DNA of 39,349 nucleotides, taken from assembly GCA_900769665.1 (NCBI GenBank), contig CAAGHL010000002.1, positions 1 through 39,349 of the forward strand. Direction: 5' to 3'. The position numbers and the translations under genes are program-made. Source of the DNA: Clostridia bacterium (GTDB lineage: Bacteria; Bacillota; Clostridia; Christensenellales; CAG-314). The notes beneath the pieces are model-generated. The model was not told the DNA's origin and did not search any database. It worked only from the letters and a program-made list of their open reading frames with translations. Below, piece after piece: positions 1 to 7,511 of the stretch (the stretch's first letter is position 1; the number at the start of each line of letters is the position of its first letter).

Positions 1-145
1 CGCCGTTAGGTGGGATGGTTTTTGTCAAATGGGAGTGAAGGTGTCCTTGGATAGTACTACAAGCGAGCATTTGGCAAGCTGTCTTTGCGTAAAAGCGCCC
101 AACTAACGATGTTCAAATGCTTACATTTTCGGTCGCTCGGTCGCC

Positions 146-236
146 AACCCTCCGCTCGGAGCAATAAAGCTTGCTTAAACGAAATTTCCCAGCCGCGCCG
201 CTCGCTCCGAGGTTTTTGATTGGACACCACCTCGCA
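146..236. repeat. Dispersed repeat family 1, left copy
   Basis: The segment matches the reverse complement of about 39216-39302 near the other end of the window. Shared blocks, in the same order, are CCCTCC-NN-TCGGAGCAA, a variable middle containing CGCGC, and TCCGAGGTTTT-N-G-N-TTGGACACC-N-CCTCG. Identity in the blocks is high but the middle has diverged, as expected of an old non-coding repeat. No coding potential is seen. Confidence 0.65.
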
Positions 237-388
237 CCTAAACAGCCTAGGTCAAAATCACTGCGCAACAACAACTCGGCTCGGTGGGTAAAGCGGTCAA
301 GGGCGTCGTAATGTTGTTTTTCATTGTAAGAAAGACGCAAATTACAATCCCCCTAACAAGCCACTAAAAAGTAACATTGTTAATACGG

Positions 389-439
389 GCGCTTCCGCGA
401 GATTGCCACAGCAAAGCGAAATTAGCTTTGCTTCGCAAT
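389..439. repeat. Palindromic dispersed repeat family 2, left copy
   Basis: GGCGCTTCCGCGAGATTGCC is followed by a hairpin in which AGCAAAGC (410-417) pairs with GCTTTGCT (425-432), nested in ATTGC/GCAAT (402-406 with 435-439). Read on the minus strand it has the form TCATTGCGAAGC...GCAATCTCG, which resembles a palindromic repeat type common in many bacterial genomes (recalled, not searched). The first 16 bases recur inverted at 38832-38847. Confidence 0.6.
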
Positions 440-469
440 GACATAATTAGAAAATGCGACATTAGACTG

Positions 470-735
470 ACTGCAAGTTGATGCGATAACAACAAATCCA
501 AGCTTTTATTGCCTCATTGTATTACGTCCCGTGTTGCCGCGACCTGCGCGTGGCGACACCCCTTGCTGGGGATGTTGGGGATGCTCACCCCAACGTTGTC
601 TGCTAGATGCGGTGAGCAACCGCACCCTTGGAAGTCCGACCGCAACAGTGTCGTCGGCGGTTAGTACAAAGGCGTGACTTTCGCCGACTGCGTACCGCCG
701 CTGTTGCGCGTGTGGTCGGAAACGTACATGACGGG
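470..735 (+). ncRNA. Structured element, copy A
   Basis: About 265 nt, related to 10863-11217. Helices seen: GTGTTGCC 531-538 with GGCGACAC 552-559; GTTGGGG 574-580 with CCCCAAC 588-594; GCGGT/ACCGC at about 610-624; TCCGACC 635-641 with GGTCGGA 714-720; then inside it CGCAACAG 641-648 with CTGTTGCG 701-708, GGCGGT 656-661 with ACCGCC 694-699, and GGCG 671-674 with CGCC 682-685. The last three helices are rewritten with compensatory changes in copy B, which supports selection on RNA structure. A T-G pair in the first helix is a G-U wobble only if the plus strand is the RNA. No known RNA family is recognised. It ends 60 nt before the convergent phosphoribosyltransferase gene. Confidence 0.55.
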
Positions 736-795
736 CGTGTCGGGCAAGCGTAGCCGCAAGATGTGCGAATATACGCCGTTGTCCCACTTAATTTT
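736..795 (+). other. Possible closing stem next to copy A
   Basis: Just after the conserved CGTACATGACG of copy A, GGCGTGT at about 734-740 can pair with ATACGCC at 771-777, with one G-T wobble. It lies between the structured element and the end of the phosphoribosyltransferase gene and might serve as a 3' boundary. There is no U-run, so it is not a classical terminator. Confidence 0.25.
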
Positions 796-1332
796 CTATA
801 ATAGAGGGATGACGCCGAGATAGCAAATATCCTCCCTCTTGGCGGCGTCACCCTCGGCAAGCACAAACGCCTTCTTTTGGATGATACCGCCGCTCAGGCG
901 TACAAGGTCCTCCAACCCCAGAAGGCTGTGTCCCGTGCTGACTACGTCGTCGATAATACCTACTTTTTTGCCGCGCATAAGGTCGGCGTCGAATTTGGAA
1001 ATGTGCAGTTGCTGTTTGGTGCCTGTTGTAATCGAGGAGTCGATATCCACATCGATACCGTCCTGCATGTACAACTTTTTAGATTTACGTGCCACGGCGT
1101 AATACTTGTGTCCCAACAATTTTGCCATTACGTGCGTAAGTTGCAAGCCTTTGCTTTCGGCTGTAAGCAACACGTCGCAATCGGCAACCATTTTGGCAAG
1201 TTCCTTGGCGCAATGCTCGGTCAACTCCACATTGCCGTGAAGATTGAAAAAGCAAATCTTGACACCGTTTGGCAAAGGAAGTACAGGCAACTTAGCCTCG
1301 TATCCGTGTAAATCTACGTTGTAAAATTCCAT
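796..1332 (-). CDS. Type I phosphoribosyltransferase, adenine/xanthine PRTase-like
   Basis: 178 residues, starting ATG at 1332 with AGGAGGG upstream. The PRPP-binding motif of type I phosphoribosyltransferases is visible as VGIIDDVVSTGHSL in the C-terminal half, with a preceding LLTAESKGLQL segment typical of the adenine/xanthine branch, where the enzyme converts a free purine base plus PRPP into the nucleotide. The exact base cannot be assigned from sequence. It is a monocistronic cytosolic enzyme transcribed divergently from metG. Its own promoter is visible and no purine riboswitch is present in the roughly 70-nt leader. Downstream, on the opposite strand, lies structured element copy A. 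Confidence 0.85.
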   Translation of the reverse strand: MEFYNVDLHGYEAKLPVLPLPNGVKICFFNLHGNVELTEHCAKELAKMVADCDVLLTAESKGLQLTHVMAKLLGHKYYAVARKSKKLYMQDGIDVDIDSSITTGTKQQLHISKFDADLMRGKKVGIIDDVVSTGHSLLGLEDLVRLSGGIIQKKAFVLAEGDAAKREDICYLGVIPLL

Positions 1333-1407
1333 TTGGATTACCCTCCTGTCGACGTGTTACTCTACTGCCGAAAGGGCAAAATACGCACGCCATATATTAA
1401 CTATATA

Positions 1408-1436
1408 ATTTTACTACATCTACGTGGGATTGTCAA
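1408..1436 (-). promoter_or_regulatory. Promoter of the phosphoribosyltransferase gene
   Basis: On the minus strand TTGACA (1436-1431) is followed by a 17-bp spacer and TAAAAT (1413-1408), a good sigma-A type promoter. It predicts a leader of about 70 nt ending in the AGGAGGG site. Confidence 0.7.
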
Positions 1437-1480
1437 CGTTTTCAAAGACAACGCATTCATTACAAACACTGTCTAACGGG

Positions 1481-1509
1481 TTTACAAAACAAACAATGTT
1501 TGGTATAAT
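1481..1509 (+). promoter_or_regulatory. Promoter of the metG operon
   Basis: TTTACA (1481-1486), a 17-bp spacer and TATAAT (1504-1509), preceded by TGG as in an extended -10 context. The leader to metG is about 55 nt, so there is no room for a T-box of the usual size. Confidence 0.75.
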
Positions 1510-1570
1510 ATACTTTAATTCTCGCGTGGGTTTCATTAGCTCACGACGAAAAACCGAGAGGTCAACAACA

Positions 1571-3514
1571 ATGAACAAGAAAACTTTTTACATTACCACC
1601 CCAATCTACTACAGTAGCGGCAACTTCCACATCGGACATTGCTACACCACAGTTAGTTGCGACGCAATCGCACGCTTCAAGCGCATGGACGGCTACGACG
1701 TGTTTTACCTTACAGGCACCGACGAACACGGACAAAAGGTGCAACAACGTGCGCAAGCGGCAGGCGTAACGCCCAAAGAGTTTGTGGACAAGCTGTACAA
1801 CCAAATCGTCGACTTGTGGAAGATACTGGACATCTCCTACGACAAGTTTATCCGCACTACCGACGACTACCACGAAGCCACGGTGCAAAAAATATACCAA
1901 AAGTTGTTGGACAGCGGCGACATATACAAAAGCAGTTACGAAGGTTGGTACTGCACGCCTTGCGAAAGTTTTTGGACGGAAAGCCAACTTGTGGACGGCA
2001 AATGCCCCGACTGCGGACGCGAAGTAAAGCTGGAGCACGAGGAAAGCTACTTCTTCCGTTTGTCCAAGTACCAAGACAAGCTCATCGAGTTTTACAACGA
2101 ACATCCCGACTTTATCAGTCCGAAATCTCGCATGAACGAGATGATAAACAACTTCATCAAACCCGGACTCAAAGACTTGTGCATTTCACGCACGACATTC
2201 GACTGGGGCATAAAGTTGCCCTTCGACCCCAAACACGTGGCGTACGTGTGGGTGGATGCGCTCAGTAACTACATCACTGCGCTAGGATACCTGCAAGAGG
2301 ATCACGCCAACTTTGACAAGTATTGGCCTGCCGACTTGCACATGGTGGGCAAGGAAATCGTGCGTTTCCACACCATCATTTGGCCTGCGTTGCTTATGGC
2401 GCTCGGTTTGCCGCTACCCAAGAAAGTGTACGGACACGGCTGGTTGCTTATGGGCGACGCAAAAATGGGCAAGTCGTTGGGCAACGGCGTTGATCCCTTC
2501 TTCCTCGTCAATCGTTACGGCGTGGATCCGATACGTTACTTCCTACTACGCGAGATTCCTTTCGGAAGCGACGGCAACTACTCCACCGAGGCGTTACTTA
2601 ACCGCACCAACAGCGACCTTGTCAACGACCTTGGTAACCTTGTGTCACGTACCACGGCAATGGTCACGCAATACTTCGGCGGACAAATCCCCTCACCGAA
2701 CGGATACACCGACCTCGACAAGGAACTCATTGCGCTGTGCGAGGGTACGCTTGCCAAAGTGCGCACCGACATGGACAATCTGTCCGCACCCGACGCACTT
2801 GCCGACATATTCAAGATTGTACAACGCGCCAACAAGTACATCGACGAAACCATGCCTTGGGCGCTAAACAAAAACGGCGACAAGGAGCGCCTTCAAACGG
2901 TAATGTACGTGCTGTGCGAGTGCATACGTTTCTCGGCGACCATGCTCAAACCCTTTATCCCCGAAACAGCCGACCGCATTTTTGTAAAGCTAGGCGTAAC
3001 AAGCCCCGACAACTTTGACGGCATTGCCAAGTTTGGCGGTATTGCGGAAGGCACCACCGTCACCAAGGGCGAAAACTTGTTTAACCGTATCGACGTCAAC
3101 AAGGAACTTGCCGAGCTGCAACGCCTCGCCGACGAACAAGCCGCCGCAAACAAGCCCACCGCCGACAGCAAACCGCAAACGGCGCAAGAGGACACAATTT
3201 CGATAGAGGACTTTGCCAAGGTCAAACTGCGCACGGCAAAGGTACTTAGTTGCGAAAAAGTTGCAAAGAGCGACAAATTGCTTGTGTTTAAGTTGCAATT
3301 GGGCGACGAAGTGCGCCAAGTGGTATCCGGCATTGCGCAACACTACGCACCGCAAGACCTCGTCGGCAAAACCGTCGTGATTGTTGCCAACCTGAAACCT
3401 GCAAAAATACGCGGCGTGGAAAGCAACGGCATGATTTTGTGCGCCGCCGACGGCACCGACGTCGTGTTTGTAACGCCGCAAAAGGAAATCGGTAGCGGCG
3501 TGGAAGTAAGATAA
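1571..3514 (+). CDS. metG: Methionyl-tRNA synthetase
   Basis: 647 residues; charges tRNA-Met with methionine in the cytosol. Class I signatures are clear: HIGH at residues 20-23 (GNFHIGHCY), KMGKS at 298-302 in place of the usual KMSKS, and a zinc knuckle CTPCESFW...CPDC. The C-terminal ~105 residues (from about IEDFAKVKLRTAKV) form the tRNA-binding OB domain that makes many bacterial MetRS dimeric. The ATG at 1571 is chosen because homology begins there and it follows an AGAGG site; the open frame extends upstream into the promoter. It is the first gene of a four-gene run, and its TAA overlaps the next ATG (TAATG), implying coupled translation. Confidence 0.97.
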   Translation: MNKKTFYITTPIYYSSGNFHIGHCYTTVSCDAIARFKRMDGYDVFYLTGTDEHGQKVQQRAQAAGVTPKEFVDKLYNQIVDLWKILDISYDKFIRTTDDYHEATVQKIYQKLLDSGDIYKSSYEGWYCTPCESFWTESQLVDGKCPDCGREVKLEHEESYFFRLSKYQDKLIEFYNEHPDFISPKSRMNEMINNFIKPGLKDLCISRTTFDWGIKLPFDPKHVAYVWVDALSNYITALGYLQEDHANFDKYWPADLHMVGKEIVRFHTIIWPALLMALGLPLPKKVYGHGWLLMGDAKMGKSLGNGVDPFFLVNRYGVDPIRYFLLREIPFGSDGNYSTEALLNRTNSDLVNDLGNLVSRTTAMVTQYFGGQIPSPNGYTDLDKELIALCEGTLAKVRTDMDNLSAPDALADIFKIVQRANKYIDETMPWALNKNGDKERLQTVMYVLCECIRFSATMLKPFIPETADRIFVKLGVTSPDNFDGIAKFGGIAEGTTVTKGENLFNRIDVNKELAELQRLADEQAAANKPTADSKPQTAQEDTISIEDFAKVKLRTAKVLSCEKVAKSDKLLVFKLQLGDEVRQVVSGIAQHYAPQDLVGKTVVIVANLKPAKIRGVESNGMILCAADGTDVVFVTPQKEIGSGVEVR

Positions 3515-4284
3515 TGATAGACACTCACTTGCACCTTGACGACCAAGCGTTTGTCGGCAAGGTCGACCAAATAATTGCCGAAATGAAAGCTTGCGGCGTG
3601 GAGTTTGTCATCAACAACAGTTGTGACTTGCTTTCCATGCGTGCAGGCGTAGCGCTTGCCCACAAGTACCCCGAAGTGTACGCCACTGTCGGCATGCACC
3701 CGTACGACGCGCAACACTTCGACGACGGTTTCATTGCGGAAATGACAGCTTACGCCGCCGACCCGAAGGTTGTTGCCGTCGGGGAAATCGGCTTGGACTA
3801 CCACTACGACCAACCAGAGCGCAACATACAAAAAGATGTGTTTGCCGCACAAACCGAGCTTGCCGACAAGCTAGGCTTGCCCTTGACGTTGCACATACGC
3901 GACGCATACGGCGACGCCCAAGACATACTGTACGCCCAACGCGCCCACCTAAACCACGGCGTATTGTGGCATTGTTACAGCGGTAGCGAGGAGTTTGCTC
4001 GTCAAATGGTTAAGCAAGGACACTACTTTGCTTTCGGCGGCGCAATCACTTTCAAAAATGCACGCAAAGAGGATGTGATACGCGCTATACCCGTCGACCG
4101 CATAATGACGGAAACGGACAGCCCGTACATGGCGCCCGTACCGCTACGAGGCACAACCAACACGCCGTGCAACATTCCTCTTGTGCTAGCCAAGCTTGCG
4201 CAAGTGTACGACATGCCGCAAACCACATTGGAGAAGCAAATCCACGACAATGTGACGGGATTTTTTACTAAAATTAGACCATGA
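3514..4284 (+). CDS. tatD: TatD family metal-dependent hydrolase/DNase
   Basis: 256 residues, the full family length. Metal ligands of the TatD TIM barrel are visible: THLHLD at the start, GEIGLDYHYD with its glutamate, HIRDAYGD, LWHCYSGS and TETDSPYM near the end. The family consists of metal-dependent exo- or endonucleases (DNA repair, 3'-5' exonuclease activity). Its start overlaps the metG stop and its stop overlaps the start of the radical SAM gene (ATGA). Following metG, as here, is a common arrangement in Firmicutes. Confidence 0.93.
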   Translation: MIDTHLHLDDQAFVGKVDQIIAEMKACGVEFVINNSCDLLSMRAGVALAHKYPEVYATVGMHPYDAQHFDDGFIAEMTAYAADPKVVAVGEIGLDYHYDQPERNIQKDVFAAQTELADKLGLPLTLHIRDAYGDAQDILYAQRAHLNHGVLWHCYSGSEEFARQMVKQGHYFAFGGAITFKNARKEDVIRAIPVDRIMTETDSPYMAPVPLRGTTNTPCNIPLVLAKLAQVYDMPQTTLEKQIHDNVTGFFTKIRP

Positions 4285-4874
4285 ACAACTACGTATATTC
4301 CATAGGAAACAAACTGTACATCAACCTAACCAATCGTTGCAGTAACAATTGCGACTTTTGCATACGTCACGACCACGACGGCATGAACAACACCCGTTTG
4401 TGGATTGACGAGGAGCCGACCCCGGAGGACATCATCGAGCAACTGCCCGAAAACTTGGACGACTACGACAACGAAGTGGTTTTTTGCGGATTCGGCGAGC
4501 CGACCTACAATCTTGACACGTTGGACGAAGTGGCAAGCTTTTTGCACTGCTTGGACAAGACGACGCGTATCAACACCAACGGACAAGCCAACCTTATACA
4601 CGGCGAGGATGTGACCGACGTAATCGTGACAAGTTGCGACGTGATAAACGTGTCGCTAAACGAGTGCACCGCCGCCAAATACCAACAACATTGCAAGAGC
4701 ATTTACGGTGAAAAAGCCTACGACGCACTGCTGGAATTTGCCGAACTGTGCAAAAAGCGTGGCGGAAAAGTCGTGTTTTCGGTGGTTGACAGCATAGGCA
4801 ACGTCGATGTGGAACAGTGCCGCAAGATTGCCGAAAAACTCGGAATTCCGCTACGTGTACGCGTAAAGGAGTAA
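4281..4874 (+). CDS. TatD-associated radical SAM protein
   Basis: 197 residues, small for a radical SAM enzyme. The cluster motif is CSNNCDFC (Cys20, Cys24, Cys27), the CX3CX2C pattern that binds the 4Fe-4S cluster and S-adenosylmethionine. A glycine-rich FCGFGEPTYN segment follows, the usual SAM-contact region, and later INTNGQ. Its position directly after tatD and its size match the TatD-linked radical SAM family; the substrate of that family is unknown to me. Translation is coupled to tatD through an ATGA overlap. Two bases separate its stop from the GTG start of queH. Confidence 0.9.
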   Translation: MNNYVYSIGNKLYINLTNRCSNNCDFCIRHDHDGMNNTRLWIDEEPTPEDIIEQLPENLDDYDNEVVFCGFGEPTYNLDTLDEVASFLHCLDKTTRINTNGQANLIHGEDVTDVIVTSCDVINVSLNECTAAKYQQHCKSIYGEKAYDALLEFAELCKKRGGKVVFSVVDSIGNVDVEQCRKIAEKLGIPLRVRVKE

Positions 4875-4876
4875 AG

Positions 4877-5566
4877 GTGAACGAGATAAACTACGACGCC
4901 GAGTTTGTCAAGCTTGTTGCACGTTTACACGGCGCAAGACAACAGAAATACGGTGCAACTTTGCCGTCGACAACCGCCGAAACGTCACAAAAAAGTGCAT
5001 ACGTATACAAAAAATTGTTACTTCACGCATGCTGTGCACCCTGTAGTACCTACTGTTTGACGCAGGTGTTGCCGCACTTCGACGTAACGTTGTACTACGC
5101 CAACGACAACATCACTTGTCGTGAGGAATGGGACAAACGCTTGGGCGAACTGACAAAGCTTGTAGACATCGTAAACAGCGGAAAATTTGTCGTCGCAACA
5201 CCGCTACCGCTAAAACTTGTAGTACAACCATTTGCACCGCAACGCTACTACGACATGGCAAGCGGTTTCGAGGCGGAAAAGGAAGGTGGCACACGTTGTG
5301 CAAGATGCTTTACTTTGCGACTGTCCGACACGCGCGACTTTGCATTGAGCAACGGTTTCGATTACTTCGGCACAACGCTTACAGTATCGCCGTACAAAAA
5401 CAGCAAATTACTAAACACCATCGGCAAGTCGTTGCAAGCGGACAGCCTTACTTGGTTGCCGTCTGACTTCAAAAAGCGCAACGGCTACGACCAAAGCATA
5501 CAACTGAGCGAAAAATACCAACTTTACCGTCAACACTACTGCGGTTGCGATTTTTCCAAGATTTAA
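4877..5566 (+). CDS. queH: Epoxyqueuosine reductase QueH
   Basis: 229 residues. QueH carries out the last step of queuosine synthesis in tRNA, reducing epoxyqueuosine to queuosine. Key cysteines are visible: HACCAPC (Cys52, Cys53, Cys56), GTRCARCF in the middle, and YCGCDFS at the C terminus, which fit the iron-sulfur and metal ligands of the family. I choose the GTG at 4877 because an AAGGAG site, overlapping the previous stop, lies just upstream; an open frame from 4817 would overlap the radical SAM gene by about 60 bp and has no such site. Last gene of the metG run. Confidence 0.92.
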   Translation: MNEINYDAEFVKLVARLHGARQQKYGATLPSTTAETSQKSAYVYKKLLLHACCAPCSTYCLTQVLPHFDVTLYYANDNITCREEWDKRLGELTKLVDIVNSGKFVVATPLPLKLVVQPFAPQRYYDMASGFEAEKEGGTRCARCFTLRLSDTRDFALSNGFDYFGTTLTVSPYKNSKLLNTIGKSLQADSLTWLPSDFKKRNGYDQSIQLSEKYQLYRQHYCGCDFSKI

Positions 5567-5578
5567 TATTTAATATAT

Positions 5579-5622
5579 GCGAGGAGGGGCGAAACTTTTG
5601 CGAAAGTTTCGCCCCTCCTCGC
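5579..5622. repeat. Perfect 20-bp inverted repeat downstream of queH
   Basis: GCGAGGAGGGGCGAAACTTT, a TGCG loop, and its exact reverse complement. It sits 12 bases after the queH stop. It lacks a T-run on either strand, so it is unlike a standard intrinsic terminator, though a helix this stable would block or stabilise a transcript end. It may instead be a mobile palindromic repeat. Confidence 0.75.
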
Positions 5623-5868
5623 ACTCCACCCCACTTCAAAATGCGAGTAGTGGTAAAAGAAAATAGCATTACAAGTTAATACAGATGTGCATACGTAAAT
5701 GGTAATGGTATTAAAAGCACAATACATTAAAAATAAAACATTTCTACTCATCAAACCGAGCATGCCATTGTACGTGATTACAACGATTGCAAACTATGAT
5801 TTTGCAGTTCAAAAATTTGTTTTCATAAATTCAAAAAACTTTATTTTTTCAATTTTACTTTAAGGTAG

Positions 5869-5939
5869 CACCCTTATAATGAGGGTGTAAAAACGCAATA
5901 GGGTTACAATCACCTAGTTTTTACACATATTTTTTCTCC
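5869..5939 (+). terminator. Overlapping hairpins with T-run
   Basis: CACCCT (5869-5874) pairs with AGGGTG (5882-5887), and GTGTAAAAAC (5885-5894) pairs with GTTTTTACAC (5917-5926), followed by ATATTTTTT. The two stems share bases 5885-5887, so they compete at that point. It could end transcription from queH, 300 bp upstream. Confidence 0.35.
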
Positions 5940-6207
5940 TCTGTAGCTTTCACATCGGCGGCAAATGTTCTTCCCCGTTTGTCGCCGAGGAAAGCGAACA
6001 CCCCTCGTGACAAAGGAGCGTTTCGGCGAAACACCGACAATATTACATCACAAACACTATGGGATTGGGCTTCGCCGCCTCGCACTGCGACAAGGCTTGC
6101 TCCAATCCTTTTGCATATAGACAAGTAGCGATACGCCGCACGTGCAAGTCCATTGCAACGCTATGCACCACACTTGTTTATCGGTTACAACGGAGGCTCG
6201 ACAACAT

Positions 6208-7257
6208 ATGAAAAAGTCAACAAAAATTACGCTTGTCGCCACAAGCTTGTTGTTGATTGTAGTAATGGCAATTGCTTGTTGCGGTTGCGCACTGACGGAC
6301 AACAACTTGTTTAACAACGGCGGCAACGGTAGCGACACCTACGGCGACTACACCAAGATTGACGTCAACGTACCCAGCTACAACACCGACGCCGAGGGTG
6401 AAGCCACCGAAAAGGTTGCCAACATAGCAATGGCGGCGACCTACGAAGTTTCCTGCAACATCACGTTTTCCTACACGGCGCGTAGCATGGGTTGGATAGG
6501 CGGCGGTGGCAGTTACTACACGCAACAAGGCACGTCGCAAAGCAAAGGCACGGGATTCGTTGTCAGTAAAGACGGATACATGATTACCAACGCACACGTA
6601 ATAAATGTGGAAAACTGGTCGGAATACAGCAATTTCAAGATTGTTTCCCGCGAGATTTACGTTGCACGCGAGGACATGAACGAAAAATACAAATGCACGA
6701 TAGTAGCCTACAACGAAACTCTTGACCTTGCACTGTTGAAAATTGACACCGAAGGTCAAAACGTGGAGTTGAACATACTGCCTTTCTTCGACTTCAAGGA
6801 GGTTACAACCGAAGGCAAACAGTCTTTGCACTACGGAGAAACTGCAATTGCAGTGGGCAACGCCAACGGATACGGAATTTCTGTTACGAAGGGCGTAATA
6901 TCCGCACCTTTGCGCAAGTTTAGCAACAGCGACGGCAGCATAACCAAGGCAATACAAACCGATGCGGCAATCAACCCCGGCAACTCCGGCGGACCGTTAC
7001 TGAACGCTTACGCCGCCGTGGTTGGTGTCAACAGCTTCAAGATTGTCACCACCAACACCGAAAACATGGGTTACGCCATCCCTGCATACGTCGTGACGGA
7101 CTTCATCGACAGCTTGGTAGACGGCACCTACGACAAGAAATCAACCATTTCTTCCACGCACGGCACGGCATTTAGTGGCACCGTGGACGTAACATACTGG
7201 CTTGCCACCACACGCGCTTACAACGCCGACGGTAGCAACCTCGTCGCAAGCAAGTAA
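6208..7257 (+). CDS. Exported trypsin-like serine protease (DegP/HtrA family, no PDZ)
   Basis: 349 residues. An N-terminal hydrophobic stretch ending in AIACCGC suggests a signal peptide or lipobox, so the enzyme probably acts outside the membrane. The catalytic triad is complete: His130 in TNAHV, Asp173 in ETLDLALL, Ser260 in NPGNSGGP. HtrA enzymes degrade misfolded exported proteins. After the protease domain only about 60 residues remain and no PDZ domain is seen, so regulation by peptide binding is not expected. The ATG at 6208 is preferred over an upstream frame because of CGGAGG at 6191 and the proper signal peptide. Monocistronic, with its own terminator. Confidence 0.88.
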   Translation: MKKSTKITLVATSLLLIVVMAIACCGCALTDNNLFNNGGNGSDTYGDYTKIDVNVPSYNTDAEGEATEKVANIAMAATYEVSCNITFSYTARSMGWIGGGGSYYTQQGTSQSKGTGFVVSKDGYMITNAHVINVENWSEYSNFKIVSREIYVAREDMNEKYKCTIVAYNETLDLALLKIDTEGQNVELNILPFFDFKEVTTEGKQSLHYGETAIAVGNANGYGISVTKGVISAPLRKFSNSDGSITKAIQTDAAINPGNSGGPLLNAYAAVVGVNSFKIVTTNTENMGYAIPAYVVTDFIDSLVDGTYDKKSTISSTHGTAFSGTVDVTYWLATTRAYNADGSNLVASK

Positions 7258-7301
7258 TGCGACGTAATACTTGCCAACTCCTCAAAAGAGTTTTTCATTT
7301 G

Positions 7302-7341
7302 GTTGTTAGTGAAAACTAACAACGGTCGGACTACCTCCGAC
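7302..7341. other. Two small hairpins after the protease
   Basis: GTTGTTAG (7302-7309) pairs with CTAACAAC (7316-7323), then GTCGGA (7325-7330) pairs with TCCGAC (7336-7341). They precede the main terminator and may trim or protect the transcript end. Confidence 0.45.
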
Positions 7342-7359
7342 TACATTTCCTCCCTCTTT

Positions 7360-7405
7360 AAGAAGCGAGGCTCGACACTAAACCGTCGAGCCTCGCTTCT
7401 TTTTG
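7360..7405 (+). terminator. Intrinsic terminator of the serine protease
   Basis: A 17-bp perfect stem, AAGAAGCGAGGCTCGAC with its complement, an 8-base loop (7377-7384), and TTTT directly after. This is a strong rho-independent terminator for plus-strand transcription. The minus-strand side has no T-run. Confidence 0.85.
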
Positions 7406-7511
7406 ATTACGAATACCTACACCGCTTGCGCCATAACCTTAGACAAGCAAAATGTATGATTTTTTTGCATACGTATTAAATTTTAGTTGCAAATTAGCAA
7501 ACGTCATTAGA

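Larger units (their letters stand above)
1..469. other. Gene-free left end with dispersed repeats
   Basis: No credible gene is visible. Short open frames here have no ribosome binding site and no recognisable protein features. The stretch holds two repeat units described separately (about 146-236 and 389-439), both with inverted relatives at the right end of the window. The remainder is unassigned. Confidence 0.6.
5567..6207. other. Gene-free region between queH and the protease
   Basis: No gene is supported. It contains a perfect palindrome (5579-5622), two overlapping hairpins (5869-5926) ending in a T-run, and a hairpin-rich part at about 5960-6115 in which TTTGTC...CCGAGG pairs with CCTCG...GACAAA, GTTTC pairs with GAAAC, and GGATTGG pairs with CCAATCC. 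The last part looks like another degenerate folded repeat but I found no second copy in the window. Confidence 0.5.

Noticed and set aside
113..340. 75-codon open frame at the left end
   Set aside because: It lies over a dispersed repeat whose inverted copy at the right end does not keep the frame.
470..795. Group II intron or large known ncRNA
   Set aside because: No domain V-type hairpin or boundary sequence is seen, and no reverse transcriptase or other partner protein is nearby.
1333..1407. Purine riboswitch before the phosphoribosyltransferase
   Set aside because: The leader is only about 70 nt and shows no three-way junction or conserved purine-aptamer loops.
1424..1570. N-terminal extension of MetRS
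   Set aside because: It would include the promoter's -10 box, and homology starts at the ATG at 1571.
5921..6124. Minus-strand 67-codon open frame
   Set aside because: It lies in a hairpin-rich non-coding region, with no ribosome binding site and an unprotein-like composition.
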